Shown: positions 54,161 through 63,309, counted from the stretch's first letter. The stretch is DNA of 64,000 bases from Paraburkholderia flava (GCF_004359985.1 NZ_SMRO01000001.1:2084193-2148192); one strand, 5' to 3'. The notes: generated by a model not told the origin, from the letters alone. Made by a program: numbers and translations.

Positions 54161-55801
54161 ATGAAACGCGAATTCAACGTCGCTTCCGGTACGACGCTGC
54201 GCTGCAAAGGCTGGCGACAGGAAGCATTGCTGCGTCTGCTGGAAAACGTACTGGCCGTGGGCGAGGACCCCGCGCAACTGATCGTCTACGCCGCGCTCGG
54301 ACGCGCCGCACGCGACTGGCCGTCGCACGATGCGATCGTCCACGCGCTGAAGACCATGACCGAAGATCAGACGCTGGTCGTGCAGTCCGGCAAACCCATT
54401 GGCCTGCTGCGCACCCATGCGCGCGCGCCGCTCGTCATCATGGCGAACTGCAACCTGGTCGGCCAGTGGGCGAAGGCGGAGAATTTCTACGACCTCGAAC
54501 AGAGAAACCTGATCTGCTGGGGCGGACTCACAGCAGGCGACTGGCAATACATCGGCTCGCAAGGGGTGATCCAGGGCACCTATGAAATCTTCTCGCGGAT
54601 CGCCGAACGGCACTTCGATAACGATCTGCGCGGACGCTTCATCCTGACTGCGGGCATGGGCGGCATGGGCGGCGCGCAACCGCTCGCGGGCCGCATGGCG
54701 GGTGCAGCGATCCTGACGGTCGAAGTCGATCAAGAGCGTATCGACAAGCGCATCAAGATCGGCTTTCTGGAGAAGCAGGCCCGCGATCTCGACGAAGCGC
54801 TCGCGATGATCCGCGACGCGCAGGCGACGCGGGAGCCGCTGTCGGTCGGCCTGCTCGGCAATGCCGCGGAGATCTACGCGGAGATTCTCGCGCGCGACGT
54901 GATCCCGGACATCGTCACCGATCAGACCGCCGCGCACGATCTCGTCTACGGCTACGTGCCGATCGGCCACACGCTCGACCAGGTGCGCGCGCTGCGCACG
55001 ACCGACATCCCCGCGCTGATGAACGCGAGCCGCGCGTCGATCGTGCGTCATGTGAACGCGATGCTCGGGTTCAAGGATCGCGGCGCGATCGTGTTCGACA
55101 ACGGCAATCTGATTCGCACGCATGCGAAGGACGGCGGCGTCGAGCGCGCGTTCGAGATTCCGGTGTTTACCGAAGCGTTTCTGCGTCCGTTGTTCTGTCG
55201 CGCGATCGGGCCGTTCCGCTGGATCGCGTTGTCGAACGACGCCGACGACATCCGCAAGATCGACGACTACCTGATCGAGCATTTCGCGGACAACGCGATC
55301 GTCGTCAACTGGATCCGGCTCGCGCGTCAATACGTGCCGTTCGAAGGTTTGCCCGCGCGCATCGCGTGGCTCGGCCATGGCGAGCGCACCGAACTCGCGC
55401 TCGCGGTCAACCGGATGGTGCGCGAAGGCGTGCTCAGCGGGCCGGTGGCCTTCACGCGTGACCATCTCGACGCCGGTGCGATGGCGCATCCGAACATCAT
55501 GACCGAGAACCTGCGCGACGGCTCGGACGCGATCGCCGACTGGCCGCTGCTCAATGCGATGGTTAACTGCTCGTCGATGGCGGACCTCGTCGCGATTCAC
55601 TCCGGCGGCGGCGGCTACAGCGGCTATATGACAAGCGCGGGCGTGACCGTGGTCGCGGACGGCACCGCACAGGCCGACGAACGCCTGCAACTGTCGATGA
55701 CCAACGACACGTCGATGGGCGTGATGCGCTACGCCGATGCAGGCTATCCCGAGGCGCTCGATGAAGCCGAACGCAAGTCTCTTGCCTACATCCGGATCTG
55801 A
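54161..55801 (+). CDS. Urocanase homologue, probable thiourocanate hydratase
   Basis: The 546-residue protein has urocanase length and its hallmark blocks: TAGMGGMGGAQPLA near residue 162 (NAD site), the Cys346 region FCRAIGPFRWIALSNDADDI, GRDHLD-like TRDHLDAGAMAHPN and SDAIADWPLLNA. It departs from HutU in the substrate-side motif, which reads IHSGGGGYSGY instead of the usual HHGGGxGxGxS. Linked to a lyase that would make thiourocanate, the substrate is probably thiourocanate. Classic HutU cannot be ruled out from sequence, but no HutH, HutI or HutG is present. Confidence 0.87.
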   Translation: MKREFNVASGTTLRCKGWRQEALLRLLENVLAVGEDPAQLIVYAALGRAARDWPSHDAIVHALKTMTEDQTLVVQSGKPIGLLRTHARAPLVIMANCNLVGQWAKAENFYDLEQRNLICWGGLTAGDWQYIGSQGVIQGTYEIFSRIAERHFDNDLRGRFILTAGMGGMGGAQPLAGRMAGAAILTVEVDQERIDKRIKIGFLEKQARDLDEALAMIRDAQATREPLSVGLLGNAAEIYAEILARDVIPDIVTDQTAAHDLVYGYVPIGHTLDQVRALRTTDIPALMNASRASIVRHVNAMLGFKDRGAIVFDNGNLIRTHAKDGGVERAFEIPVFTEAFLRPLFCRAIGPFRWIALSNDADDIRKIDDYLIEHFADNAIVVNWIRLARQYVPFEGLPARIAWLGHGERTELALAVNRMVREGVLSGPVAFTRDHLDAGAMAHPNIMTENLRDGSDAIADWPLLNAMVNCSSMADLVAIHSGGGGYSGYMTSAGVTVVADGTAQADERLQLSMTNDTSMGVMRYADAGYPEALDEAERKSLAYIRI

Positions 55802-55805
55802 TCCC

Positions 55806-57137
55806 ATGTCCCATACGAGCCCCATCGCGGCGAGCGACGCCGCCGATGTTCCAGTCGCGCCCGGTGCGCAGCAGACCGGACGCCGCGCGGTACTGGCCGC
55901 GTCCATCGGCAATGCGCTGGAGTGGTACGACTTTTCGGTGTATGCGTTTTTCGCGGTGTATATCGCGCAGAACTTCTTTAGCCACGGCGATGCCGGTGCC
56001 GAATTGCTCGAGGCGTTTCTTGCCTTCGGGCTCGGCTTCGTGGTGCGTCCGTTAGGCGCGCTCGTGCTCGGGGTCTACGGCGACCGCGTGGGCCGCAAGG
56101 CTGCGTTGACCGTCACGATTCTGGTGATGGCACTGGGTACGGCGATCATCGCGTTTGCCCCGCCTTATACCGCGATTGGGTTCGGCGCGCCGTTGCTGAT
56201 CGTCTGCGGACGCATGCTGCAAGGCTTCTCTGCCGGCGGCGAAGTGGGTGGGGCGGCCGCGTTCCTGATCGAACATGCGCCGCCGGACAGGAAGGGCAAA
56301 TACGCGTCGTGGCTGCAGGCGAGCATGGCGATTTCGAACATCCTCGGAGCGTTAGTCGCGACAGCTGTCACGTTGCTGTTGAGCCGCGAGCAGATCGGCG
56401 AATGGGGCTGGCGCGTGCCGTTCATCCTCGGACTCGCGATTGCACCGGTCGGCTTGTGGCTGCGCAAAACGCTGCACGAGACGCCGCAGTTCGAAGCGGA
56501 AATGGATCGTCAGCATCGTGCGCATCAGGCCGCCAGAACGCCGCTGCTGCAGGTGGTGCGCGACTATCCGCAGGCACTGGCAACCGGCTTTGGCTTCTCG
56601 GTGCTGTGGGCGGTGTGCGTGTATGTGTTGATCATCTTCATGCCGATCTACGTGCAGCGCACGCTGCACTTTCCGGGTAAGCAGGCATTCCTCGCGGCGT
56701 TGATCGGCAACTGCTTCATGGCGGTGACCTGCGTCTATGCCGGCGCATGGTCCGACCGCTTCGGACGGCGCACGGTGCTGACCTGGGGCGCCGCGTCGAT
56801 GCTGATCGGCGTCTATCCGTTGCTGGTGTGGCTACAGGCCACGCATACGCTGTTTGCGCTGATCGTGGTTCAGGTGCTGTTCTGCGTGATGGTCGCGCTG
56901 TTCACCGGCGTGGCCCCATCCGCGCTGTCCGAGTTGTTCCCCACGCGCGTGCGCTCGACCGGCATGTCGCTTTCGTATAACGCGGCGGTGACGATTTTCG
57001 GCGGCTTCGCCCCCGCCATCCTGACGTGGTTGACCGAGAGCACGGGGAATGTCTTCGCGCCCGCGTGGTACGTCATGGCCGCCAGTGTCGTTGCGTTGAT
57101 CTCCCTCGTATGGCTCCGTCGTCAAGTCGAACTATAA
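55806..57137 (+). CDS. MFS metabolite:H+ symporter (MHS family)
   Basis: Start at 55806, 4 bp after the urocanase homologue; 443 residues, 12 segments. GNALEWYDFSVYAFFAVYIAQNFF in the first helix and GDRVGRKAALTVTI (motif A) are signatures of the MHS group that imports organic acids and betaines (ProP, ShiA, KgtP relatives). It probably imports the pathway substrate, either ergothioneine or, if the lyase is truly periplasmic, thiourocanate. Confidence 0.92.
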   Translation: MSHTSPIAASDAADVPVAPGAQQTGRRAVLAASIGNALEWYDFSVYAFFAVYIAQNFFSHGDAGAELLEAFLAFGLGFVVRPLGALVLGVYGDRVGRKAALTVTILVMALGTAIIAFAPPYTAIGFGAPLLIVCGRMLQGFSAGGEVGGAAAFLIEHAPPDRKGKYASWLQASMAISNILGALVATAVTLLLSREQIGEWGWRVPFILGLAIAPVGLWLRKTLHETPQFEAEMDRQHRAHQAARTPLLQVVRDYPQALATGFGFSVLWAVCVYVLIIFMPIYVQRTLHFPGKQAFLAALIGNCFMAVTCVYAGAWSDRFGRRTVLTWGAASMLIGVYPLLVWLQATHTLFALIVVQVLFCVMVALFTGVAPSALSELFPTRVRSTGMSLSYNAAVTIFGGFAPAILTWLTESTGNVFAPAWYVMAASVVALISLVWLRRQVEL

Positions 57138-57157
57138 ACAAACAAGGATCCCGAATC

Positions 57158-58801
57158 ATGTTGCGACCCATCCGCTGCGCGCTCGTTGTAGCCGCGCTGG
57201 CCCATGCCTCTTTCTCATTTGCCGATGTCGTGCTCGACGGTCATTCCGCCACGCCGGAAATCATCGCCCGTATCGCCGACGGCGAAACCATCAGCGTTGC
57301 GCCGGTGGCGATGAAGCGCGTCGAAGCTGCGCATGCGGTGCTGCTGGAAGCCGCGCAGGCCGGCCAGCAGATCTACGGACTGACGACCGGCGTCGGCGAG
57401 AACAAGGATCGCTCGATGGTCGACGCGAAGGGCAAACTGACGCAGGAAATCATCGATGCGTCGGGGCGCTTCAACGTCGGTCTGATTCACGCGCATTCGG
57501 GCAGTGTCGGCCCTGACATGGACGTGCGTACCGCACGCGCCGCGATGGCAGCCCGTCTGAACGCGATGCTCAACGGCGGTGCCGGTGTGCAAACCAGCAT
57601 CGTCGATACCTATGTGCAGTTCCTGAATCGCGGCGTGACGCCGGCGATGCCGTCGGGCGGTTCGCTCGGCGAGGCGGACATCACGATTCTGAGTCACGTC
57701 GGTCTCGCGATGCTCGGTGAAGGCGACGTTTACTACCAGGGTCGCAAGATTCCTGCGTCCGAAGCACTCGCCTCTACCGGTATCAAACCGATCCAGCCGT
57801 ACGGCAAGGACGCGCTCGCGATCCTGAGTTCGAACGCGTATTCGGCGGGAATGGCGGCGCTGGCGCTCAACGACATGGGCCGCCTGCTGAAGGTGTCGAA
57901 GCTGGTCTACGCATTGAGTCTGCAGGCGTTCAACGGCAATGTGTCGCCGTTGCTGCAGGACACGCTCGCGTTGCGCCCGTTCCCGGCGACCGTGCGAGCG
58001 GGTGACGAACTGCGCACACTGCTGGCCGGCAGCAGCATCTGGAATCGCGACGACAAGCGTGCGCTGCAGGATCCGTTGAGCTATCGCGACGGGGTGTATC
58101 TGATCGGCGAAGAAGAGCGCGCATATGCGAGCGCGCAGGCACTGCTCGCGATCCAGCTCAATTCGTCCGATGACAACCCCGGCGTCGCGGTGAACGTCAA
58201 GGCGCACTCGGCGCGCTGGCAGGATCGCCACGGTTATGTCGATGCGAACGGCGTGACCGGCGCGGTGCTGCCGAGCGCGAACTTCGAACCGCTGCCGTGG
58301 GTGCTGTCGTTCGAAGAACTGGGACTGGTGCTCGGGCATAACTCGCTCGCGTCGGCGCAGCGCATCATCAAGCTGAACGATCCGGTACGCAGCGGCCTGT
58401 CGCGCTTCCTCGGCACGGCACAGACCGTGCACGCGTTCGGCGCGATGGAAAAGCCGCCGGTGGCGCTCGCCGAAGAGAACAAGGAACTCGCGATGCCGGT
58501 GTCGATGGACTATCTGCCGGTTGCCGGCGATATCGAGGACATCGCGACCAACGCGCCGCGCGTGGTCGAACGCGTGCAGCAGCAGATCGACAACAGTTTT
58601 ACGCTGCTGGGTATCGAGTTGATTCATGCGAGTCAAGCCGTCGATCTGCGCAGGCAACAACAACCCGACTTCACGCTTTCGCCGGCTACCATGAGTCTCT
58701 ACACCGCGCTGCGCGGCAAGGTTGCGTTCCTGGAGCGTGACCGGCCGCTCACGCCGGATTTCCGTGCAGCTGCCGCGCTGCTGCATACGTATCCCGGCTG
58801 A
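57158..58801 (+). CDS. Exported MIO-less histidine-ammonia-lyase homologue, probable ergothionase
   Basis: Start at 57158 with AAGGA; 547 residues. A signal peptide (residues 1-22, ending FSFAD) precedes a complete HAL-like domain that begins DVVLDG. The Tyr73 region IYGLTTGVG and the downstream helices match HAL. But the MIO-forming Ala-Ser-Gly loop is replaced: where HAL has GSVGASGD, this has GSLGEAD (168-174), one residue shorter, so no MIO cofactor can form. Ergothionases, which remove trimethylamine from ergothioneine without MIO, are the known enzymes of this type. Position in an operon with a urocanase homologue and a thiohydantoin desulfurase supports this. The signal implies periplasmic action. 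Confidence 0.88.
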   Translation: MLRPIRCALVVAALAHASFSFADVVLDGHSATPEIIARIADGETISVAPVAMKRVEAAHAVLLEAAQAGQQIYGLTTGVGENKDRSMVDAKGKLTQEIIDASGRFNVGLIHAHSGSVGPDMDVRTARAAMAARLNAMLNGGAGVQTSIVDTYVQFLNRGVTPAMPSGGSLGEADITILSHVGLAMLGEGDVYYQGRKIPASEALASTGIKPIQPYGKDALAILSSNAYSAGMAALALNDMGRLLKVSKLVYALSLQAFNGNVSPLLQDTLALRPFPATVRAGDELRTLLAGSSIWNRDDKRALQDPLSYRDGVYLIGEEERAYASAQALLAIQLNSSDDNPGVAVNVKAHSARWQDRHGYVDANGVTGAVLPSANFEPLPWVLSFEELGLVLGHNSLASAQRIIKLNDPVRSGLSRFLGTAQTVHAFGAMEKPPVALAEENKELAMPVSMDYLPVAGDIEDIATNAPRVVERVQQQIDNSFTLLGIELIHASQAVDLRRQQQPDFTLSPATMSLYTALRGKVAFLERDRPLTPDFRAAAALLHTYPG

Positions 58802-58835
58802 TGCGCGTCGATAGCCATTCATTCGGGAGTCAGGC

Positions 58836-59696
58836 ATGAAGCCATGCGTCGAAGCATTCCACGATCCGCAGACATCGACCATCACCTATGTGGTGTACGA
58901 AGACGTGGGTTCCCCCTGCGCGATCATCGATTCGGTGCTCGACTATGAACCGCATGCCGGGCGCATCGCGACGCATTCCGCGGATCGTGTGGTCCGCTTC
59001 GTCGCGGAGCGAAACCTGCAGGTTCAGTGGTTGCTGGAAACGCATGCGCATGCCGATCACGTATCCGCGGCAGCGTATCTGCGGGGAAAACTCGGCGGCG
59101 CGATCGGGATCGGCGAGTGTATCGGCTCGGTGCAGGCCGTGTTCGAACGGATCTTCGATCTCGATTCTTCCGCACGGACGGAGGCGGGGTTCTTCGATCA
59201 TCTGTTCGCCGACGGCGAAGCGTTTCAGGTCGGCGCGCTGACCGGCCGCGTGATGCATGTGCCCGGTCACACGCCGGCCGACGTGGCCTATGTATTCGAC
59301 GGCCTCGCATTCATGGGCGACACGTTGTTCATGCCGGATGTCGGCACCGCGCGCTGCGATTTTCCGGGCGGCGATGCCGGCACGCTGTACGAATCGATCG
59401 GCAGATTGTTGAGCCTGCCTTCGCAGACGCGTCTGTTCGCCTGTCACGACTATCCGCCCGATGGCCGCGAAGCGCGTTGGGAAACCACGGTGGCCGAGCA
59501 GCGGGCGGCGAACATTCATGTCCGCGACGGCATCACGGTGGACGCGTTCGTCGCGATGCGCAACGCGCGCGATGCGACGCTTGGCCAGCCCGCGCTGATC
59601 ATCCCGTCCATTCAACTGAACATCCATGCCGGCGTTTTGCCACCGGCTGGAGAAAACGGTGTGCGCTATCTGAAGCTGCCGCTCAATACGTTTTGA
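58836..59696 (+). CDS. Persulfide dioxygenase-like MBL-fold protein (ETHE1/Blh type)
   Basis: The 286-residue metallo-beta-lactamase-fold protein has THAHADH (H70, H72, D74, H75), PGHTPADV (H145), MGDTLFMPDVGTARCDFPGG and FACHDYPPDGR. These match persulfide dioxygenases, which use mononuclear iron to oxidise glutathione persulfide to sulfite. It lies 34 bp after the ergothionase-like gene and directly before a sulfide:quinone oxidoreductase. Confidence 0.9.
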   Translation: MKPCVEAFHDPQTSTITYVVYEDVGSPCAIIDSVLDYEPHAGRIATHSADRVVRFVAERNLQVQWLLETHAHADHVSAAAYLRGKLGGAIGIGECIGSVQAVFERIFDLDSSARTEAGFFDHLFADGEAFQVGALTGRVMHVPGHTPADVAYVFDGLAFMGDTLFMPDVGTARCDFPGGDAGTLYESIGRLLSLPSQTRLFACHDYPPDGREARWETTVAEQRAANIHVRDGITVDAFVAMRNARDATLGQPALIIPSIQLNIHAGVLPPAGENGVRYLKLPLNTF

Positions 59697-59760
59697 TACG
59701 TTTTGACGCAGCCGGCAGATAGAGACAACCCATCTGGAAGCACAGGTAACAGGTATCGCG

Positions 59761-61014
59761 ATGACGACGAATGCAGCATCTTCAGGGAACGCGGAAACGT
59801 TCGACATAGTGGTGATCGGTGGCGGCGCTGCGGGTATCGGCGTGACGGCGAGTTTGCTGCGTCGCCGGCCCGGATTGCGTATCGCGATCGTCGAACCCGC
59901 GGAGCGGCACTTCTATCAACCGGCGTGGACGCTGGTCGGCGGCGGCGCATTCGATATCGACGACACGGTGCGACCGATGTCGTCGGTGATGCCCGACAAC
60001 GCGCACTGGCTACGGGCGAGCGCCAGCGCGATCGAGCCGGAACGACATGTCGTGCGGCTCGACGATGGGCGTGCAGTGGGTTACCGCAGGCTCATCGTCT
60101 GCCCCGGTTTGCGGCTCGCGTGGGAAAAAATCGAAGGACTGGAAGAGACGCTGGGCAAGAACGGTGTGACGTCGAATTACCGGTTCGATCTGGCGCCGTA
60201 CACGTGGAAGCTGGTCAGCGAGTTAAAGCGCGGCAACGCGATCTTTACGCAGCCGGCCATGCCGATCAAATGTGCGGGGGCGCCGCAAAAGGCGCTCTAC
60301 CTGTCCTGCGATCACTGGCTCAGGACGAGCGTGCTCGAGCAGATCGATGTCGAGTTCAATCTTGCCGGAGAGGCGCTCTTCGGGGTGGCGGCGTTCGTCC
60401 CGTCGTTGATGAAGTACATCGAGCGCTATCACGCGTCGCTGGCGTTCGGTTCGAATCTGGTGAGCGTGGACGGTGCCCGCAAAGTCGCTTCGTTTAGCGT
60501 GAAAAACGCGGCCGGCGGCGTAGCGCGTATCGACAAGCCGTTCGACATGTTGCATGTCGTCCCGCCTCAACTTCCGCCGGCGGTTGTCAGCGAGAGTGTG
60601 CTCGCGGATAAGGCAGGGTGGTGCGAGGTCGATCACGAGACGCTCGTGCATCCGCGTTACCCGGACGTTTTTGCGCTTGGCGATGCGTGTTCGGCACCCA
60701 GCGCCAAAACGGCCGCGGCCGTTCGCAAACAGATCGTGGTCGTCGCGGAGAATCTGCTGGCCGCGATAGATGCCCAACCGTTACCCGCGCGTTATGACGG
60801 GTACGGTGCATGTCCATTGACGGTCGAGAAAGGCAAGGTCGTGCTGGCCGAGTTCGGCTACGGCGGCAAGTTGCTGCCGACCTTCCCGCTCGATCCGACC
60901 GTGCCGCGCGCTTTGATGTGGCATCTGAAGGCCCGTCTCCTTCCGTGGCTTTACTGGAACGGCTTGTTGAAGGGCCGCGAATGGCTCGCCGGTTCGACGA
61001 AGCCGCAAGCATGA
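59761..61014 (+). CDS. Sulfide:quinone oxidoreductase (SQOR-like)
   Basis: The 417-residue protein has the FAD motif VIGGGAAGIG at the N-terminus and the SQOR pair of redox cysteines: Cys171 in PIKCAG and Cys351 in YGACPLTV. The latter lies in a block much like mitochondrial SQOR (YDGYGACPL...VVLAEFGY). It oxidises H2S to persulfide and reduces quinone at the inner membrane. Its stop overlaps the next gene (ATGA). Confidence 0.93.
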   Translation: MTTNAASSGNAETFDIVVIGGGAAGIGVTASLLRRRPGLRIAIVEPAERHFYQPAWTLVGGGAFDIDDTVRPMSSVMPDNAHWLRASASAIEPERHVVRLDDGRAVGYRRLIVCPGLRLAWEKIEGLEETLGKNGVTSNYRFDLAPYTWKLVSELKRGNAIFTQPAMPIKCAGAPQKALYLSCDHWLRTSVLEQIDVEFNLAGEALFGVAAFVPSLMKYIERYHASLAFGSNLVSVDGARKVASFSVKNAAGGVARIDKPFDMLHVVPPQLPPAVVSESVLADKAGWCEVDHETLVHPRYPDVFALGDACSAPSAKTAAAVRKQIVVVAENLLAAIDAQPLPARYDGYGACPLTVEKGKVVLAEFGYGGKLLPTFPLDPTVPRALMWHLKARLLPWLYWNGLLKGREWLAGSTKPQA

Positions 61015-61835
61015 GCGCGCTGTCGTTCATCGCGTTGACCAGCATCGCGCTCGGTGCGTGTGTCGGTGCCACGCTTGCATTGACCGGCGCGGGCGGCTCG
61101 ATCATCGCTGTGCCGCTGCTGATGTTCGGCTTGCGGCTTTCCGTGGTCGAGGCTGCGCCTATCGGTCTGCTCGCGGTGGCATCGTCCGCGGTGCTCGGTG
61201 CTTGCCTCGGACTCAGGGCGGGCATCGTCAGATATCGCGCGGCAGGTTTGATTGCAGCCGCCGGCATGCTGATGGTGCCTGCAGGGTTGTGGGCCGCGCG
61301 GCACGTGCCGAACACACCGCTCACGGTGTTGTTTGCCGGGGTGCTCGCCTATGTGGCGGTTCAGATGTATCGACGGGCAAGCGGATCGCATGAGGCTTCT
61401 GCGTCCGCGCCATCCGTGCGTTGCCATCTCGATACCGCCTGCGGCCGCCTGATCTGGACGCTGCCGTGCGCGCGCGTCCTGGCGATGTGGGGCGCGGTAG
61501 CGGGTTTTCTGTCGGGATTGCTGGGCGTGGGCGGCGGCTTCGTGATCGTGCCCGCGCTGAAGCGGTCGACCGATCTGCCGATGCAGACCATCGTCGCGTC
61601 TTCGCTCGGAGTCGTCGCGCTCGTCTCGGTGAGCGGCGTGGTGTCGGCAGCGCTGCAACGGCATATGAACTGGTCCATTGCGATTCCGTTCGCAGCGGGC
61701 GCAGTGGGCGCGATGCTCATTGGGCGCAGATTCGCAACGCACTTGAGTAGTTCGAGGTTGCAGCAAGGTTTTGCGGTGATTGCCGGAGTGATTGCGTTTG
61801 GACTGGTAGCCAGGGTTCTGTTGAACCACGCCTGA
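61011..61835 (+). CDS. TauE/SafE family permease (probable sulfite exporter)
   Basis: The start at 61011 overlaps the SQOR stop; 274 residues with about eight membrane segments. The duplicated TauE/SafE glycine motifs are TGAGGSIIAVPLLMF in the first half and LGVGGGFVIVPALKR in the second. Family members export sulfite or sulfoacetate, or import related anions. After SQOR and persulfide dioxygenase, sulfite export fits best. Confidence 0.9.
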   Translation: MSALSFIALTSIALGACVGATLALTGAGGSIIAVPLLMFGLRLSVVEAAPIGLLAVASSAVLGACLGLRAGIVRYRAAGLIAAAGMLMVPAGLWAARHVPNTPLTVLFAGVLAYVAVQMYRRASGSHEASASAPSVRCHLDTACGRLIWTLPCARVLAMWGAVAGFLSGLLGVGGGFVIVPALKRSTDLPMQTIVASSLGVVALVSVSGVVSAALQRHMNWSIAIPFAAGAVGAMLIGRRFATHLSSSRLQQGFAVIAGVIAFGLVARVLLNHA

Positions 61836-62027
61836 CCAACCAAGATATAAATAGAAAGTTATCTGAATTCTATAAATATAGGTATCCGAAATAAAAATAA
61901 GAGAATTTGCCGCGTTCACTCAAAATCACGGTCGGATGAATTTTTTCGGCCAGAGCCTCAACCTGGTGACCGCAGTGCTTTTTCTGGAAGCCGATCTATT
62001 TCCCCACCCTCTAAAGCAGGCGTTCAT
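61836..62027 (+). promoter_or_regulatory. AT-rich upstream region of the second porin
   Basis: Positions about 61848-61905 are strikingly AT-rich for this window (several TATA-like stretches), as expected for a strongly expressed porin promoter. I could not assign -35 and -10 hexamers with confidence. Confidence 0.5.
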
Positions 62028-63134
62028 ATGATGAAAAAAATTGCAGCGGTTATTCCAGTCATGGTCGCCGTATCGCCCGTCCATGCGCAGAGCTCGGTTA
62101 CGTTGTACGGGATCGTCGAAGACGGCGTCGACGTGGTCAGCAACGTGCAGGGCGCTCATCTCGTTCAGCTTGCTTCGGGTGTGACGGCAGGCAGTCGATG
62201 GGGCGTGCGGGGCACCGAAGATCTCGGCGGCGGCCTTGCCGCGGTGTTCCGTCTCGAAAGCGGTTTCGATCTCAACTCGGGACGGCTCGGCAGCGGACTC
62301 GCGTTTTCACGCAATGCCTACGTGGGCTTGCAAAGCCAGCGGGCAGGTACGGTGACGTTCGGGCGTCAATGGGATTCGATCGTCGATTTCGTCGAGCCTT
62401 TTACGCTGAACGGCAACATCGGCGGCTACTACTTCGCGCATCCGAACGATATGGATAACACCGACAACGGCTTCCCCATTTCCAACGCGATCAAGTACCG
62501 CAGCCCGACGATCGGCGGCTTCACGTTTGGCGGACTCTATGCGCCCGGCGGGATCGCCGGCAAGTTTTCCGACAACACGACATACAGTGCCGGGGCGACC
62601 TACGCGGCAGGATCGTTCAGTGCGGGCGTCGGCTATCTGCGTATCAACGATCCAGAGGTATCGACGCAGGGTTACCAGAACTATCCGGGTTTCACGAATG
62701 CCGTCTACGGAAACTTCCTCGCCAACGCCCGCGCGCAGAAGGTATTTGGCGTAGGGGTGTCGTATCGGGTAGTGGAATCGCTGCGCGTGCTCGCGGACTT
62801 CACGAATACGACTTTTCAGCAGGGTAGCGCGGGGCATGACGCAACGTTCCAGAACTACGAGCTGTCGGGCCTGTTCAATCCCACGCCTGCGATCACCATC
62901 GGCGCGGGTTATACCTACACCACGGGCCGTGACCACGCCACGAACGGACAGCCCAAATACAACCAGTTCAACCTGACGGCTGAGTACGCGCTTTCGAAAC
63001 GGACGTCGGTCTATGTGCTGGGTGTATTTCAGAAGGCCGCGGGGGATGCGCAGGTTGCGCAGATCGCCGGGTTCAATCCGTCGGGGAATCAGAAGCAGGC
63101 GGTTGGGCGGGTAGGGATTCGTAGCGTCTTTTGA
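62028..63134 (+). CDS. Gram-negative porin (Burkholderia type), second copy
   Basis: The 368-residue protein has a signal peptide (MMKKIAAVIPVMVAVSPVHAQ; either of two adjacent ATGs), the N-terminal SSVTLYGIVEDGVDVV and GVRGTEDLGGGLAAVFRLESGF, and ends in VGIRSVF. It is a trimeric outer-membrane channel related to the one at 21727. Following the ergothioneine/sulfur genes, it may admit the pathway substrate or release sulfite; its own promoter suggests independent control. Confidence 0.93.
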   Translation: MMKKIAAVIPVMVAVSPVHAQSSVTLYGIVEDGVDVVSNVQGAHLVQLASGVTAGSRWGVRGTEDLGGGLAAVFRLESGFDLNSGRLGSGLAFSRNAYVGLQSQRAGTVTFGRQWDSIVDFVEPFTLNGNIGGYYFAHPNDMDNTDNGFPISNAIKYRSPTIGGFTFGGLYAPGGIAGKFSDNTTYSAGATYAAGSFSAGVGYLRINDPEVSTQGYQNYPGFTNAVYGNFLANARAQKVFGVGVSYRVVESLRVLADFTNTTFQQGSAGHDATFQNYELSGLFNPTPAITIGAGYTYTTGRDHATNGQPKYNQFNLTAEYALSKRTSVYVLGVFQKAAGDAQVAQIAGFNPSGNQKQAVGRVGIRSVF

Positions 63135-63198
63135 TCCTGGCGCAGCCAACAGAGCAGTTTGGCAAATTCGTAGGGACGGTTCCGCAGCGACAGCATGA

Positions 63199-63228
63199 TG
63201 CAGTGAGAGATCGACATTTCTCACTGCA
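63199..63228. repeat. 10-bp inverted repeat
   Basis: TGCAGTGAGA (63199-63208) and TCTCACTGCA (63219-63228) are exact complements with a 10-bp spacer, 65 bp after the porin stop. No T-run follows. Candidate 3' hairpin or operator. Confidence 0.6.
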
Positions 63229-63309
63229 ATGTGTGCGTGTCGCTGTGCGTTTCTCAACAGGCCTCTTGCGGCCATCGTGCTCAAGGCCCCATCGCCGGGT
63301 GCGCGCGAA

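Noticed and set aside
54161..55801. Annotation as HutU of histidine degradation
   Set aside because: Context lacks other hut genes and contains DUF917, lyase and hydantoinase genes instead; substrate motif differs.
53984..55912. 642-codon minus-strand frame opposite the urocanase homologue
   Set aside because: Shadow frame; the plus strand encodes a recognisable enzyme.
57158..58801. Annotation as classical histidine ammonia-lyase (HutH)
   Set aside because: The MIO-forming Ala-Ser-Gly is missing and the protein is exported; no hutI, hutG or hutC nearby.
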